7,507 nucleotides of DNA, taken from Bacteroidota bacterium (GTDB lineage: Bacteria; Bacteroidota; Bacteroidia; UBA7662; CANHCV01). The stretch is taken from assembly GCA_027488715.1 (NCBI GenBank), contig JAIYBD010000082.1:1-7507 (forward strand), in the 5' to 3' direction. The notes beneath the pieces are model-generated. The model ran no database searches. It worked only from the letters and a program-made list of their open reading frames with translations, and was not told where the DNA came from. This document shows positions 1 to 5,927 of this stretch, piece after piece. Positions within the stretch are counted from its first letter, which is position 1. Each line of letters opens with the position of its first letter. Made by a program: the position numbers and the translations under genes.

Positions 1-69
1 CGCTGGGATTTGCGCTTGGGCGAGAAGGCCGAAGCATAGGAGGGTGAGGGTGAGGAGGTGTTTCATCAT
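1..69 (-). CDS. exported protein, N-terminal signal peptide only (partial)
   Basis: This is the first 23 codons of a minus-strand gene whose remainder lies beyond the left edge. Two ATG codons in tandem (69-67 and 66-64) can start it. The translation begins MMKHLLTLTLLCFGLLAQAQ: a lysine/histidine n-region, a leucine-rich hydrophobic core and an A-Q-A-Q cleavage region. That is the usual shape of a Sec signal peptide in Bacteroidota, so the product is probably exported to the periplasm or outer membrane. A TATATTTG box 25-32 bases upstream of the first ATG supports a real gene start. The mature protein is not visible and its function cannot be named. An outer-membrane efflux or other envelope protein is possible, but this is a guess from the operator-like dyads upstream. 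Confidence 0.75.
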   Translation of the reverse strand, partial: MMKHLLTLTLLCFGLLAQAQIPA

Positions 70-93
70 TTTTTATTTACAAAAGGAACTTTG

Positions 94-101
94 CAAATAT
101 A
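94..101 (-). promoter_or_regulatory. candidate -7 box TATATTTG for the exported-protein gene
   Basis: Read on the minus strand, these bases are TATATTTG, a full match to the Bacteroidota -7 consensus TAnnTTTG. Transcription would start near position 90, giving a leader of about 20 bases before the tandem ATGs. No TTG lies 17-23 bases upstream, where the -33 element should be; that stretch is A/T-rich. A missing -33 element is compatible with a promoter needing an activator, and the large inverted repeat lies just upstream. Confidence 0.5.
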
Positions 102-131
102 TTTCATTTTTTATTTCTGAAGAAAAATATT

Positions 132-174
132 ACACCAACCAGCAGTTGGTTTCATACCAACTGCTGGTTGGTGT
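132..174. repeat. perfect 19-bp inverted repeat with 5-nt loop; operator or terminator candidate
   Basis: Positions 132-150 are exactly the reverse complement of 156-174, with the loop TTCAT at 151-155. Each arm also holds its own dyad, ACCAAC-N5-GTTGGT, at 134-150 and 156-172. The two dyads are centred 22 bp apart, about two helical turns, as expected for two dimeric regulators on one face of the DNA. On the minus strand the stem is followed by AATATTTTTCTTC, so it also has the outline of an intrinsic terminator for transcripts coming from the right. It lies about 42-84 bases upstream of the predicted start of the exported-protein gene. I see the structure directly; which role it plays is inference. 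Confidence 0.75.
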
Positions 175-399
175 GAAGTTGCCTAACATCAAAAAAAATG
201 AAAGGAATTTAGGTTCAATGAGCCTATTTAGAAGCGTCGGTCAATGCATGAAAGCGAATAGACGACGTAAAAAAAGACAATAAAAAAATCGAAACCCAAG
301 TGAACTCTACAAATCGAATTGGTAAAAAATGGTAGGCTAACTCATTGAAGTAAATTGGAATTTTTCAATGGGCCCTCAGACACCGGAATGGGTGGGGAA

Positions 400-1011
400 T
401 TATTTTCCCAAAAACGCCTCGATCTCCGAAACAATGGACTGTTGCTTGTTCTGGGCGTACCATTTGTGCAACTCCTCGGCGTATTTCGGAGCCGTTTCCG
501 GATTCGATTTCAAAGCAATCACCATCTCTTGCGCAGCAACCGGACGTGGGCCCCACGACTTTTGGAAGTTCCCCTGCTCATCCAACTGCAACAACTTCGG
601 AATGGAACGTCCGCCATTTGTGAGGTGGGCATCCATCAAATCCAAATGCTGATCCCGATACACCAACCTCAAGTCAATTTTACCGGCCGAAGCTTCAGCT
701 ATTTTTGCAATCACCGGCACAATTTGAGACGCATCCCCGCACCAGGGTTCCGTGATCAACAACCACTGGATCGGACGCTCTAAGTTCTTCAACACTTCCT
801 GCGTGGAAGCGGCCACCTCAAAGTGCTTTAAAATGCGCTGACTCCGCTGCCAATTCAGGGGCAGATACTGGTAATTGAAAACCTGATCCCCTAAATTCAG
901 GGATTTTTCAAAGTCTACAACGTACTTTTCAAAAGAGATTCCCTTTTGGAAATGCTCCCCATAATTAACCGAAATTGGCGCTGCTTGTTCCATGGATACA
1001 TGTCGATTCAA
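400..1011 (-). CDS. thioredoxin-fold family protein with WCGD active-site motif
   Basis: The product is 203 residues with no signal peptide, so it is probably cytoplasmic. The central part (about residues 75-165) looks like a thioredoxin fold: a strand-like segment leads into EPWCGDAS at 88-95, where a classical thioredoxin has WCxxC, and RSIPKLL at 136-142 supplies the expected cis-proline (P138). A WGPRP segment follows at 153-157. The pattern agrees with the thioredoxin-like family Pfam calls Thioredoxin_9, common in Bacteroidota. Only one cysteine is present, so a normal dithiol/disulfide cycle is unlikely; thiol binding or a monothiol role is possible. ATG at 1009-1011 gives the longest form; ATG at 991-993 (Met7) is an alternative. 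It lies 36 bases after the SRPBCC gene on the same strand, suggesting cotranscription. Family assignment is good; its substrate is unknown. Confidence 0.85.
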   Translation of the reverse strand: MNRHVSMEQAAPISVNYGEHFQKGISFEKYVVDFEKSLNLGDQVFNYQYLPLNWQRSQRILKHFEVAASTQEVLKNLERPIQWLLITEPWCGDASQIVPVIAKIAEASAGKIDLRLVYRDQHLDLMDAHLTNGGRSIPKLLQLDEQGNFQKSWGPRPVAAQEMVIALKSNPETAPKYAEELHKWYAQNKQQSIVSEIEAFLGK

Positions 1012-1047
1012 GCCGCAAAAATCTTCATTGTTTTCGAAAAAAAGAAA

Positions 1048-1449
1048 TCAATCTTTCAAATTTTGGACATACCGACTAAATTCATTCAAAATACTTTGCC
1101 AACCTTGCTTCTGCAACTCTTCTGAATTTTCCATTTCGGGTTCAAACGTGTGGGTTACCATCCCCGTTTCATCCGCCTTAAAAAACACCTTTCGGCCATC
1201 GGCTAAATGGTAATCCAGCTCGTAAGGTGCCGCAATTCGATCGAAAGTGCCTTCCAAATCAAAAGAGAAACTTCCATCTTTGGCTGCCATGGTGTACGAA
1301 AAATGCCCTCCGGGAACCAACTCGTTGGCAGCCTTCGGACAATGCCAATCAGCATTGGCGAAATTCCACTTTTGGATGTGATCTGCCTGGGTAAAACAAT
1401 CCCAAATTTTTTGGGCAGAAGCCTTAATTTGAACGGAAACTTCAATCAT
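1048..1449 (-). CDS. SRPBCC / AHSA1-like domain protein
   Basis: This 133-residue protein is a single START-like (Bet v 1 fold) domain of the AHSA1 type. Family-like features are the opening IEVSVQIKAS strand, W16 followed by WNFANADWHCPKA at 28-40, VPGGHFSYTMAAKDGS at 45-60, SFDLEGTFD at 62-70, and a long C-terminal helix from about 107 to 131 containing QGWQSILNEF. The fold makes a hydrophobic cavity that binds small lipophilic ligands. Most stand-alone bacterial members have no known ligand, and resemblance to the Hsp90 activator Aha1 does not prove a chaperone role. Length is typical for the family. It is the first gene of a likely two-gene transcript with the thioredoxin-fold gene and is divergent from the secreted-protein gene at 1500, with 50 bases between the starts. 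Confidence 0.88.
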   Translation of the reverse strand: MIEVSVQIKASAQKIWDCFTQADHIQKWNFANADWHCPKAANELVPGGHFSYTMAAKDGSFSFDLEGTFDRIAAPYELDYHLADGRKVFFKADETGMVTHTFEPEMENSEELQKQGWQSILNEFSRYVQNLKD

Positions 1450-1477
1450 GTGTGAAATTTTAAGGATGAAAACATCG

Positions 1478-1485
1478 TAGTTTTG
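1478..1485 (+). promoter_or_regulatory. candidate -7 box TAGTTTTG for the secreted-protein gene
   Basis: The plus strand reads TAGTTTTG, a full TAnnTTTG match, 14 bases before the ATG at 1500. The expected transcription start is near 1489, giving a leader of about 11 bases without a Shine-Dalgarno sequence. No TTG is visible at the usual -33 distance. Confidence 0.45.
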
Positions 1486-1493
1486 TAAAGATA
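1486..1493 (-). promoter_or_regulatory. candidate -7 box (TATCTTTA) for the SRPBCC/thioredoxin pair
   Basis: On the minus strand these bases read TATCTTTA, seven of eight positions of TAnnTTTG. The start of transcription would fall near 1482, leaving a leader of about 30 bases. No clear TTG -33 element is visible. The box directly adjoins the -7 box of the divergent plus-strand gene, so the two promoters would compete for the same stretch. Confidence 0.35.
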
Positions 1494-1499
1494 GCCATC

Positions 1500-2339
1500 A
1501 TGAAAAAATTGTTGCTTTTTACCCTGATTTTTTTGACCCAACTGGGATGGGCCCAAACCCAATCTTCGAAGTTGGATACCCAATGGCTGCATCAAAAAAA
1601 ATACTCCCATGGAAGATGGTCGGCCTATGCGTACCTCCTGAAATCCACCGGAAACGGAAAGGCCGCCTGCTTCACCCCCCAAGGAAAAGTGATGTTCGAA
1701 TCGTCGATCAGCCGCAATCACGGCCACCATTCCGTTACCTTTTGGCACCATGCCAACGGGGTTGTGAGCAAAGCCGAAACCTCCCAGGCGCCCGATGCCG
1801 GAATTCAATGGTACAAATCTCAAATCTACTTCAACGATAAAGGGGAGAAAATCAGGGAAGAACGTCAAAGCCATGATGATTTGGAACGAATCATGCTGCT
1901 TGATCCGCCCTTCGAAATTCATCCTTCTGTTCCTCGTCCAAATCAACCCTCTACTCCAACCGTTCCTCCTTCGAAACCCGCCCCACCGTGTGCGGTCATT
2001 TTCTCCAATGTTTTATCGGTTGAAAACCTAACTGCGTTCCCCGTTCAAATTCAATTTGCGGCACGTCAACGCATCAAAACATGTATCATTGCGCCTGGGG
2101 AAAGCCGAAATGTAGATACGCTCATTCTGGCGCAATTCTTTCAAAATCCGCTCAAAGAAGGTGTTTTTCAAGTGGCATTCGCCCAGAAACGGAAAAAATG
2201 GGAATGCGTCTCCATGCCCGCTATCGAATCAAAAACATCCGACAGCTCCACCCAATTCACGGTTCAAATTCTTCAGAAAAAAAGGATCAATCCAAAATCT
2301 CGGCCCGCCCGAACAAACGCTCCTTCTCCTTCAAAATAA
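1500..2339 (+). CDS. secreted protein of unknown function, two parts joined by a proline-rich linker
   Basis: The 279-residue product starts with a clear Sec signal peptide (MKKLLLFTLIFLTQLGWAQ, cleavage probably after A18). Residues about 35-122 carry short strand-like units with aromatic/glycine patterns, such as FWHHANGVVSKAE (81-93) and GIQWYKSQIYFNDKGEKI (101-118). They recall the MORN/YwqK-like repeats seen in many Bacteroidota exported proteins. A proline-rich linker (about 136-163) leads to a second, probably beta-rich part (164-260) with cysteines C164, C195 and C236. The tail from about 260 is rich in Lys, Arg, Pro and Ser. I see no lipoprotein cysteine, no catalytic motif and no type IX sorting domain. 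Its last 53 bases lie over the end of the convergent antiporter gene. Export is well supported; function is unknown. Confidence 0.8.
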   Translation: MKKLLLFTLIFLTQLGWAQTQSSKLDTQWLHQKKYSHGRWSAYAYLLKSTGNGKAACFTPQGKVMFESSISRNHGHHSVTFWHHANGVVSKAETSQAPDAGIQWYKSQIYFNDKGEKIREERQSHDDLERIMLLDPPFEIHPSVPRPNQPSTPTVPPSKPAPPCAVIFSNVLSVENLTAFPVQIQFAARQRIKTCIIAPGESRNVDTLILAQFFQNPLKEGVFQVAFAQKRKKWECVSMPAIESKTSDSSTQFTVQILQKKRINPKSRPARTNAPSPSK

Positions 2340-4113
2340 AATCCAAATACTCCTTATCGTTGTCTTCCAAAACAATCTTGGAATACCTCTTCAATTTTTC
2401 AGAGGTGTAAAAACGCGAAACGAACACAAAATCGGCCCCTTCGTCGTACAATTTTTTGGCTTCTTCCAAGTTTTCAGCGTGAACCGCCACTTGGGCCTCC
2501 TTGCACAAATGACGGAGGTGTTGCAAAATCTTCCGATTGGAAGTCCCCACCAAAATGGAATCGGGAATGCTAGAAATGACCACCTTCGCTTTGGAAATTC
2601 CCATGTGGTGCAAGGTATCCAAATGGCTAATATCTCCATAGCTGGCCGAAATGCCTTGCTCTTTGAGTTTTTGTAGAACAACGGGGTTAAAATCAATCAC
2701 CAAAATTCGGTCTTTGATGTTCCGATCGGCATCATCTTCCACCTCTAAAAAATCGGCCAACAACGAACTCGCATGGTGGTGGAATCCAAGAATTACCACG
2801 TCTTTTCCGTCGGTATTTTCGTCTTCATCCTTGGAATGGGTTTCCTTAATTCCCAGCATGGATAGTGTTTTGGAGATGATTTTTTGGATGGAATCATTTC
2901 CTTTGATGAGGTAAGTGGCTCCAATGGAGGTGAACACAAAAATGAAAATGATGATGGACAAAACCGAACGATCGATGTGTCCGAAACCAACGCCCAAAGA
3001 AGCGATGACCAGCGAAAATTCACTCATTTGGGCCAAATTGATGGCCGGTAAAATGCTCACTCGATTTCCGTTTTTGAGGAAGTGAAGCACAGGCCAAACG
3101 GAAAAAAATCGAGAGAGGATGAGAAATAAAGAAAGTGCTAAAGCCCCTAAAAGAATAACGGGTTGATCCATGGGATTGGGAATTTGCATTCCGAGCGAAA
3201 CAAAGAACAGGGTTACGAAAAAATCGCGCAGGTTCACCACCTTGGCCACCACATCCAAATTATACGGAAAACTGGCGATGCTGGCTCCCGCGATCAAAGC
3301 GCCCATTTCCACGCTCAGGCCCAGGGCATTCGCCAAACCGCAAATGAGGAAACACCATCCCAGCGAAATCAATAGCAGTAACTCGGGGATTTTGGCGATG
3401 GAATGAAATATTTTAGGTAGCAGGTATTTGGCGCCGGCCACAGCGAGAAGGACGAGAAATCCGCCTTTCACGAAAGAAAAAGCAATTTGGGTGATTTCCG
3501 GATTTTCCAAATTGGGCTGGATGCCCAACACGATGATGGCCCAAATGTCTTGAAAAACCAACACGCCCAAGGTAATTCTTCCAGCCATGGTTCCCAATTC
3601 GAATTTTCCGTACAGCAATTTCACCACAATGGCCGTACTGCTCAGGGCCATCCCCACCGCTAAATACAGGTGGCTGTAACCGATGGAGGGAAACCACATT
3701 GAGGTGAGTTGGAAGAAGCCCAAACCCAACAAAACAGAAATAGGAAACTGGAGTAACCCCGTGAAAAGCAAAGATTTACCCGATTCTTTGAGCTTTTTAA
3801 AATCAATCTCTAAACCAATGAGAAACAGCAATAAAATGAGACCGTAGTGGGAGATGGTCTCCACCTGACTTTCTTCGGAAATGAATCCAAAACCCATGAC
3901 CGGACCAATAATAACTCCGGTGATGAGGTATGCTAAGAGCAGCGGTTGTTTCAAACGGTGGGCGAGATAACCTAAAACGGCTGCAGCGAAAATGGCAATT
4001 CCAACGTGTTCGATGAGGTTATTTCCTTCTGCCTGTCCGCTCGCTAAAACTGGAGTTGTAATAAATAGAATTCCACTAAAAACAAGGAAAAAACGGGATA
4101 ACAGGGTTGGCAT
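2287..4113 (-). CDS. Kef-type cation:proton antiporter (CPA2) with C-terminal RCK/TrkA-N domain
   Basis: The 608-residue product is an inner-membrane monovalent cation/proton antiporter of the CPA2 family, probably exchanging K+ or Na+ for H+. The N-terminus (1-25) looks like a signal peptide or an extra membrane segment. The antiporter domain spans about 35-405 with many hydrophobic helices; diagnostic stretches are FLIGLEIDF (97-105), SSTAIVVKLL (158-167), FQDIWAI (187-193, with D189 the expected transport aspartate) and AQMSEFSLVIASLG (361-374). After an acidic linker (425-435), residues 437-600 form a TrkA-N/RCK regulatory domain with DVVILGF (438-444), VIDFNP (472-477) and ASYGD (490-494). 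The nucleotide-binding loop reads GFHHHA rather than GxGxxG. The start is ATG at 4113. The gene follows the SDR gene by 69 bases on the same strand. The exact ion is not deducible. Confidence 0.93.
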   Translation of the reverse strand: MPTLLSRFFLVFSGILFITTPVLASGQAEGNNLIEHVGIAIFAAAVLGYLAHRLKQPLLLAYLITGVIIGPVMGFGFISEESQVETISHYGLILLLFLIGLEIDFKKLKESGKSLLFTGLLQFPISVLLGLGFFQLTSMWFPSIGYSHLYLAVGMALSSTAIVVKLLYGKFELGTMAGRITLGVLVFQDIWAIIVLGIQPNLENPEITQIAFSFVKGGFLVLLAVAGAKYLLPKIFHSIAKIPELLLLISLGWCFLICGLANALGLSVEMGALIAGASIASFPYNLDVVAKVVNLRDFFVTLFFVSLGMQIPNPMDQPVILLGALALSLFLILSRFFSVWPVLHFLKNGNRVSILPAINLAQMSEFSLVIASLGVGFGHIDRSVLSIIIFIFVFTSIGATYLIKGNDSIQKIISKTLSMLGIKETHSKDEDENTDGKDVVILGFHHHASSLLADFLEVEDDADRNIKDRILVIDFNPVVLQKLKEQGISASYGDISHLDTLHHMGISKAKVVISSIPDSILVGTSNRKILQHLRHLCKEAQVAVHAENLEEAKKLYDEGADFVFVSRFYTSEKLKRYSKIVLEDNDKEYLDFILKEKERLFGRAEILD

Positions 4114-4182
4114 GAAATTCTTTTCGGTAAAAATAATAGAAAAGAGTTCAAACAGGGTAATGCAACCTAAAAACGGAATGAT

Positions 4183-4833
4183 TTAATGATGAGGAAAAAA
4201 ATCGGCAAAGGTTAGTGTAAAATGACCGATGTTGTGAGTTTTACTGTAGTGAACCATGGCTTTGGCGAGGTCTTTTGCTTCCACCGCTCGGTATTTCGAA
4301 GGAGTGAGCCATCGGAAGATAGGAAAAATCCATTGGGCCATTCGTTCCCCCAAGCGAAATTCTCTCCGATTGCCCAATAATAAACTCGGTTGAAAAATGA
4401 AAATCGACGGGATTCCCGATTTTTTGATTTGAGTTTCTACGTCCCCTTTTAGTTTGAGGTAAAAGTTTTTCGACTGGGCATCGGCCCCAATTGCCGAGAC
4501 CAATAAAAAGGATTTGGCGCCCCATTTTGCACCGAATTCCGCCGCCTTGGTGGGAATCCATTCGTCCACTTTTCGGTAAGCGGCGGCATCTCCCTTTACC
4601 TTTCTTTGTGTAGTTCCAACCGAAGAAAAAATGACATCAGCGCCTTGCATGGCATGTTCAAACTCCGATGGATTTTGAAAATCGACCAACCGCTCCTCCA
4701 ACTTGGGGTGGGTAAACGGGAGCGGTTGACGTACCAGAACAATCACTTTGTCGAAGTCTCGATCCAGTAAAAGCTGGTTAAGGATTTCGTTGCCGACCAA
4801 TCCGGTACAACCCAATAAAAGTGCGTTAGCCAT
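4183..4833 (-). CDS. NAD(P)-binding atypical SDR protein (HTATIP2/NmrA-like)
   Basis: From the ATG at 4833 the product has 216 residues. It opens MANALLLGCTGLVGNEIL, a Rossmann strand followed by the dinucleotide loop GxTGxxG (G8, G11, G14). IVLVRQPLP (31-39) forms the second strand and cofactor-selecting region, and DVIFSSVGTTQRK (66-78) follows. Ser113 in LLVSAIGAD and Y125-L-K-L-K129 match the SDR catalytic Ser and YxxxK, so an oxidoreductase is possible. This arrangement fits the atypical SDRs related to human HTATIP2/TIP30, annotated as NAD(P)H-binding or nucleoside-diphosphate-sugar epimerase-like in bacteria; the substrate is unknown. An in-frame ATG at 4869 would extend the protein by 12 residues. 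I prefer 4833 because the sequence there fits the fold start and its ATG overlaps the previous gene's stop by 8 bases, consistent with translational coupling. Confidence 0.88.
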   Translation of the reverse strand: MANALLLGCTGLVGNEILNQLLLDRDFDKVIVLVRQPLPFTHPKLEERLVDFQNPSEFEHAMQGADVIFSSVGTTQRKVKGDAAAYRKVDEWIPTKAAEFGAKWGAKSFLLVSAIGADAQSKNFYLKLKGDVETQIKKSGIPSIFIFQPSLLLGNRREFRLGERMAQWIFPIFRWLTPSKYRAVEAKDLAKAMVHYSKTHNIGHFTLTFADFFPHH

Positions 4834-5659
4834 GATCTTTTTTTGATGGGGGAAAAATGAAGAACGCAAAAAAGACGACTAACAATAGCCAAAGGAAGGC
4901 AAACAACGAAAATTTCCATCCGTGGATCCAGCGCGACGAGCCCCAGGCAATGATGAAACTCGAACCAACGTAAACCCATAAGCTGTTTTGTCCCAAACGT
5001 TTCAGCCAGGAAAATTGGGGGATGAGTCTTGGGAAAGCGGTAATCGTTCCAACAACTCCAGTGGCGAAGGCCAAGGAAAAAACCGAAATGGGGTAGTACC
5101 ATTCCGAATATCCCAAACGGGTGTTGGGCGGAAACGCCCATAAATACAAACTTCCCAAAAGTCCGATGGTGCCCCAAGCTGCAACGCGGGGAAATTCGTT
5201 TCGAAATCTACCTAATAGAAAAATCAAAAGCCAAGGCAGCGGAGGAAACCAACCTTGATGAAAGAGGTGGGGGAATCCAAACGAAATCGCACCGGCCAAT
5301 GCCACTAGAATGGCAATGGGATTCCCCCAGGGTTGGTTGAATGGGATGGAAATCCAAAGTCCGATGCCTAGAACATACAACACATCCCATTCTTGGAAAG
5401 CGCCGATATTCCATCCAAAAAGATCGATGATAACGGCCCAAAAGAGGAGAATGGCTCCGCGGAAGAACAGTTTTTGGGCCGATTGTCGAACCGAATAAAA
5501 TCCGGCTAACCCGATGAAGATGGGCGCCGGCAGGGAAAAGAGGAATCGGAGCAACGGCGGGTGAGGGGCGAGGAGGGAACTGCCCGCCAAATTGGCGCCC
5601 AGCATCAAGACAACCGCGAATCCGCGCCAAAGATCACCGTGAGTTTCTCGCTTTGCCAT
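4826..5659 (-). CDS. polytopic membrane protein, DUF1624/DUF418-like acyltransferase superfamily
   Basis: The 277-residue product is very hydrophobic, with about eight or more membrane segments between residues 12 and 270 and a short basic tail (PPSKKDHG). The opening GDLWRGFAVVLMLGAN (8-23) resembles the D-x-x-RG-x-x-x-x-x-M start of the heparan-alpha-glucosaminide acetyltransferase-like (DUF1624) and DUF418 families. FQEWDVLYVLGIG (88-100) matches the conserved W-D-x-L-x-x-x-G region. LGQNSLWVYV (222-231) resembles the late 'GRnaL..Y' motif of these families. Such proteins move or attach acyl groups at the inner membrane, but this acceptor is unknown. A TTG at 5663-5665 could add two residues; I prefer ATG at 5657-5659 because the TTG overlaps the end of the promoter's -7 box. 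It is first in a block with the SDR and antiporter genes. Confidence 0.75.
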   Translation of the reverse strand: MAKRETHGDLWRGFAVVLMLGANLAGSSLLAPHPPLLRFLFSLPAPIFIGLAGFYSVRQSAQKLFFRGAILLFWAVIIDLFGWNIGAFQEWDVLYVLGIGLWISIPFNQPWGNPIAILVALAGAISFGFPHLFHQGWFPPLPWLLIFLLGRFRNEFPRVAAWGTIGLLGSLYLWAFPPNTRLGYSEWYYPISVFSLAFATGVVGTITAFPRLIPQFSWLKRLGQNSLWVYVGSSFIIAWGSSRWIHGWKFSLFAFLWLLLVVFFAFFIFPPSKKDHG

Positions 5660-5662
5660 GTT

Positions 5663-5691
5663 CAAAGATAACTTGAAAATAATCGGTCAAA
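5663..5691 (-). promoter_or_regulatory. Bacteroidota-type promoter TTTG-N17-TATCTTTG, nearly leaderless
   Basis: On the minus strand a TTTG (5691-5688) is followed by 17 bases and then TATCTTTG (5670-5663), a full match to TTTG / TAnnTTTG at acceptable spacing. Only AAC separates the -7 box from the ATG at 5659. If transcription starts four or so bases after the box, the mRNA begins at or next to the start codon. It would drive the membrane protein, SDR and perhaps the antiporter gene. Confidence 0.65.
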
Positions 5692-5759
5692 GGGAAACGA
5701 AAAAGGTGGGATTTAGAAATTTGGAGAATTGTGAATGAATTGCAATGGAATTTTTTGAA

Positions 5760-5927
5760 TTAAACCTTCGCTTTTTTAACGGCTCGTTTTGAAATTTTTA
5801 AAAGCGTTTTGTTTTTTGACTCACTTCGTTTTTTAAAATATTCACGAAGGGCATTTTCCTCTTCTTGGGTTAACTTTTCTTGTTCTCCAATGAAGTCTAC
5901 TGCGAGTTCTTCTATTTTATTTTTCAT
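5760..5927 (-). CDS. small basic protein (55 aa) coupled to the GNAT-like gene
   Basis: This short gene encodes 55 residues. The N-terminal part (KIEELAVDFIGEQEKLTQEE, 4-23) is acidic and probably helical. From about residue 31 the chain is strongly basic (FKKRSESKNK, then LKISKRAVKKAKV at the end). No cysteine, signal peptide or membrane segment is present. The ATG at 5927-5925 overlaps the TGA of the GNAT-like gene (5926-5924) in an ATGA junction, which argues strongly that it is translated and coupled. The high A/T content matches the upstream partner, not the flanking genes. A partner, modifier or acetylation target of the GNAT-like protein, or a nucleic-acid-binding protein, are possibilities; none is shown by the sequence. 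Confidence 0.75.
   Translation of the reverse strand: MKNKIEELAVDFIGEQEKLTQEEENALREYFKKRSESKNKTLLKISKRAVKKAKV

Larger units (their letters stand above)
70..399. other. gene-free stretch of about 330 bp
   Basis: This interval separates the exported-protein gene (start at 69) from the stop of the thioredoxin-like gene (400), both on the minus strand. It holds the TATATTTG box at 94-101 and the perfect inverted repeat at 132-174. A weak 7-bp inverted repeat (CATTGAA at 343-349, TTCAATG at 364-370) lies in the 3' region of the thioredoxin-like gene but has no T-run. I see no convincing gene, tRNA or other RNA here. The open frames crossing it lack family-like sequence. Confidence 0.6.

Noticed and set aside
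44..283. 79-codon plus-strand open frame crossing the signal-peptide gene and the inverted repeat
   Set aside because: It is antisense to the signal peptide, runs through the hairpin, and has no family-like sequence.
219..284. Possible 21-residue basic peptide (MSLFRSVGQCMKANRRRKKRQ without the full frame) on the plus strand
   Set aside because: No promoter box or conserved feature supports translation; too short to judge from one sequence.
343..370. CATTGAA/TTCAATG inverted repeat as a terminator for the thioredoxin-like gene
   Set aside because: Stem is short and A/T-rich, the loop is 14 bases, and no T-run follows on the minus strand.
355..783. Plus-strand open frame of 142 codons
   Set aside because: It is a shadow of the thioredoxin-fold gene, whose motifs are clear on the other strand.
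1446..1946. Minus-strand open frame of 166 codons antisense to the secreted-protein gene
   Set aside because: The plus-strand frame has a signal peptide and a promoter box; the minus frame has no recognisable sequence and would overlap the divergent promoter.
4834..4869. Upstream ATG for the SDR gene adding 12 residues
   Set aside because: The extra residues precede the Rossmann strand and would enlarge the overlap with the membrane-protein gene; the 8-base overlap start is more plausible.
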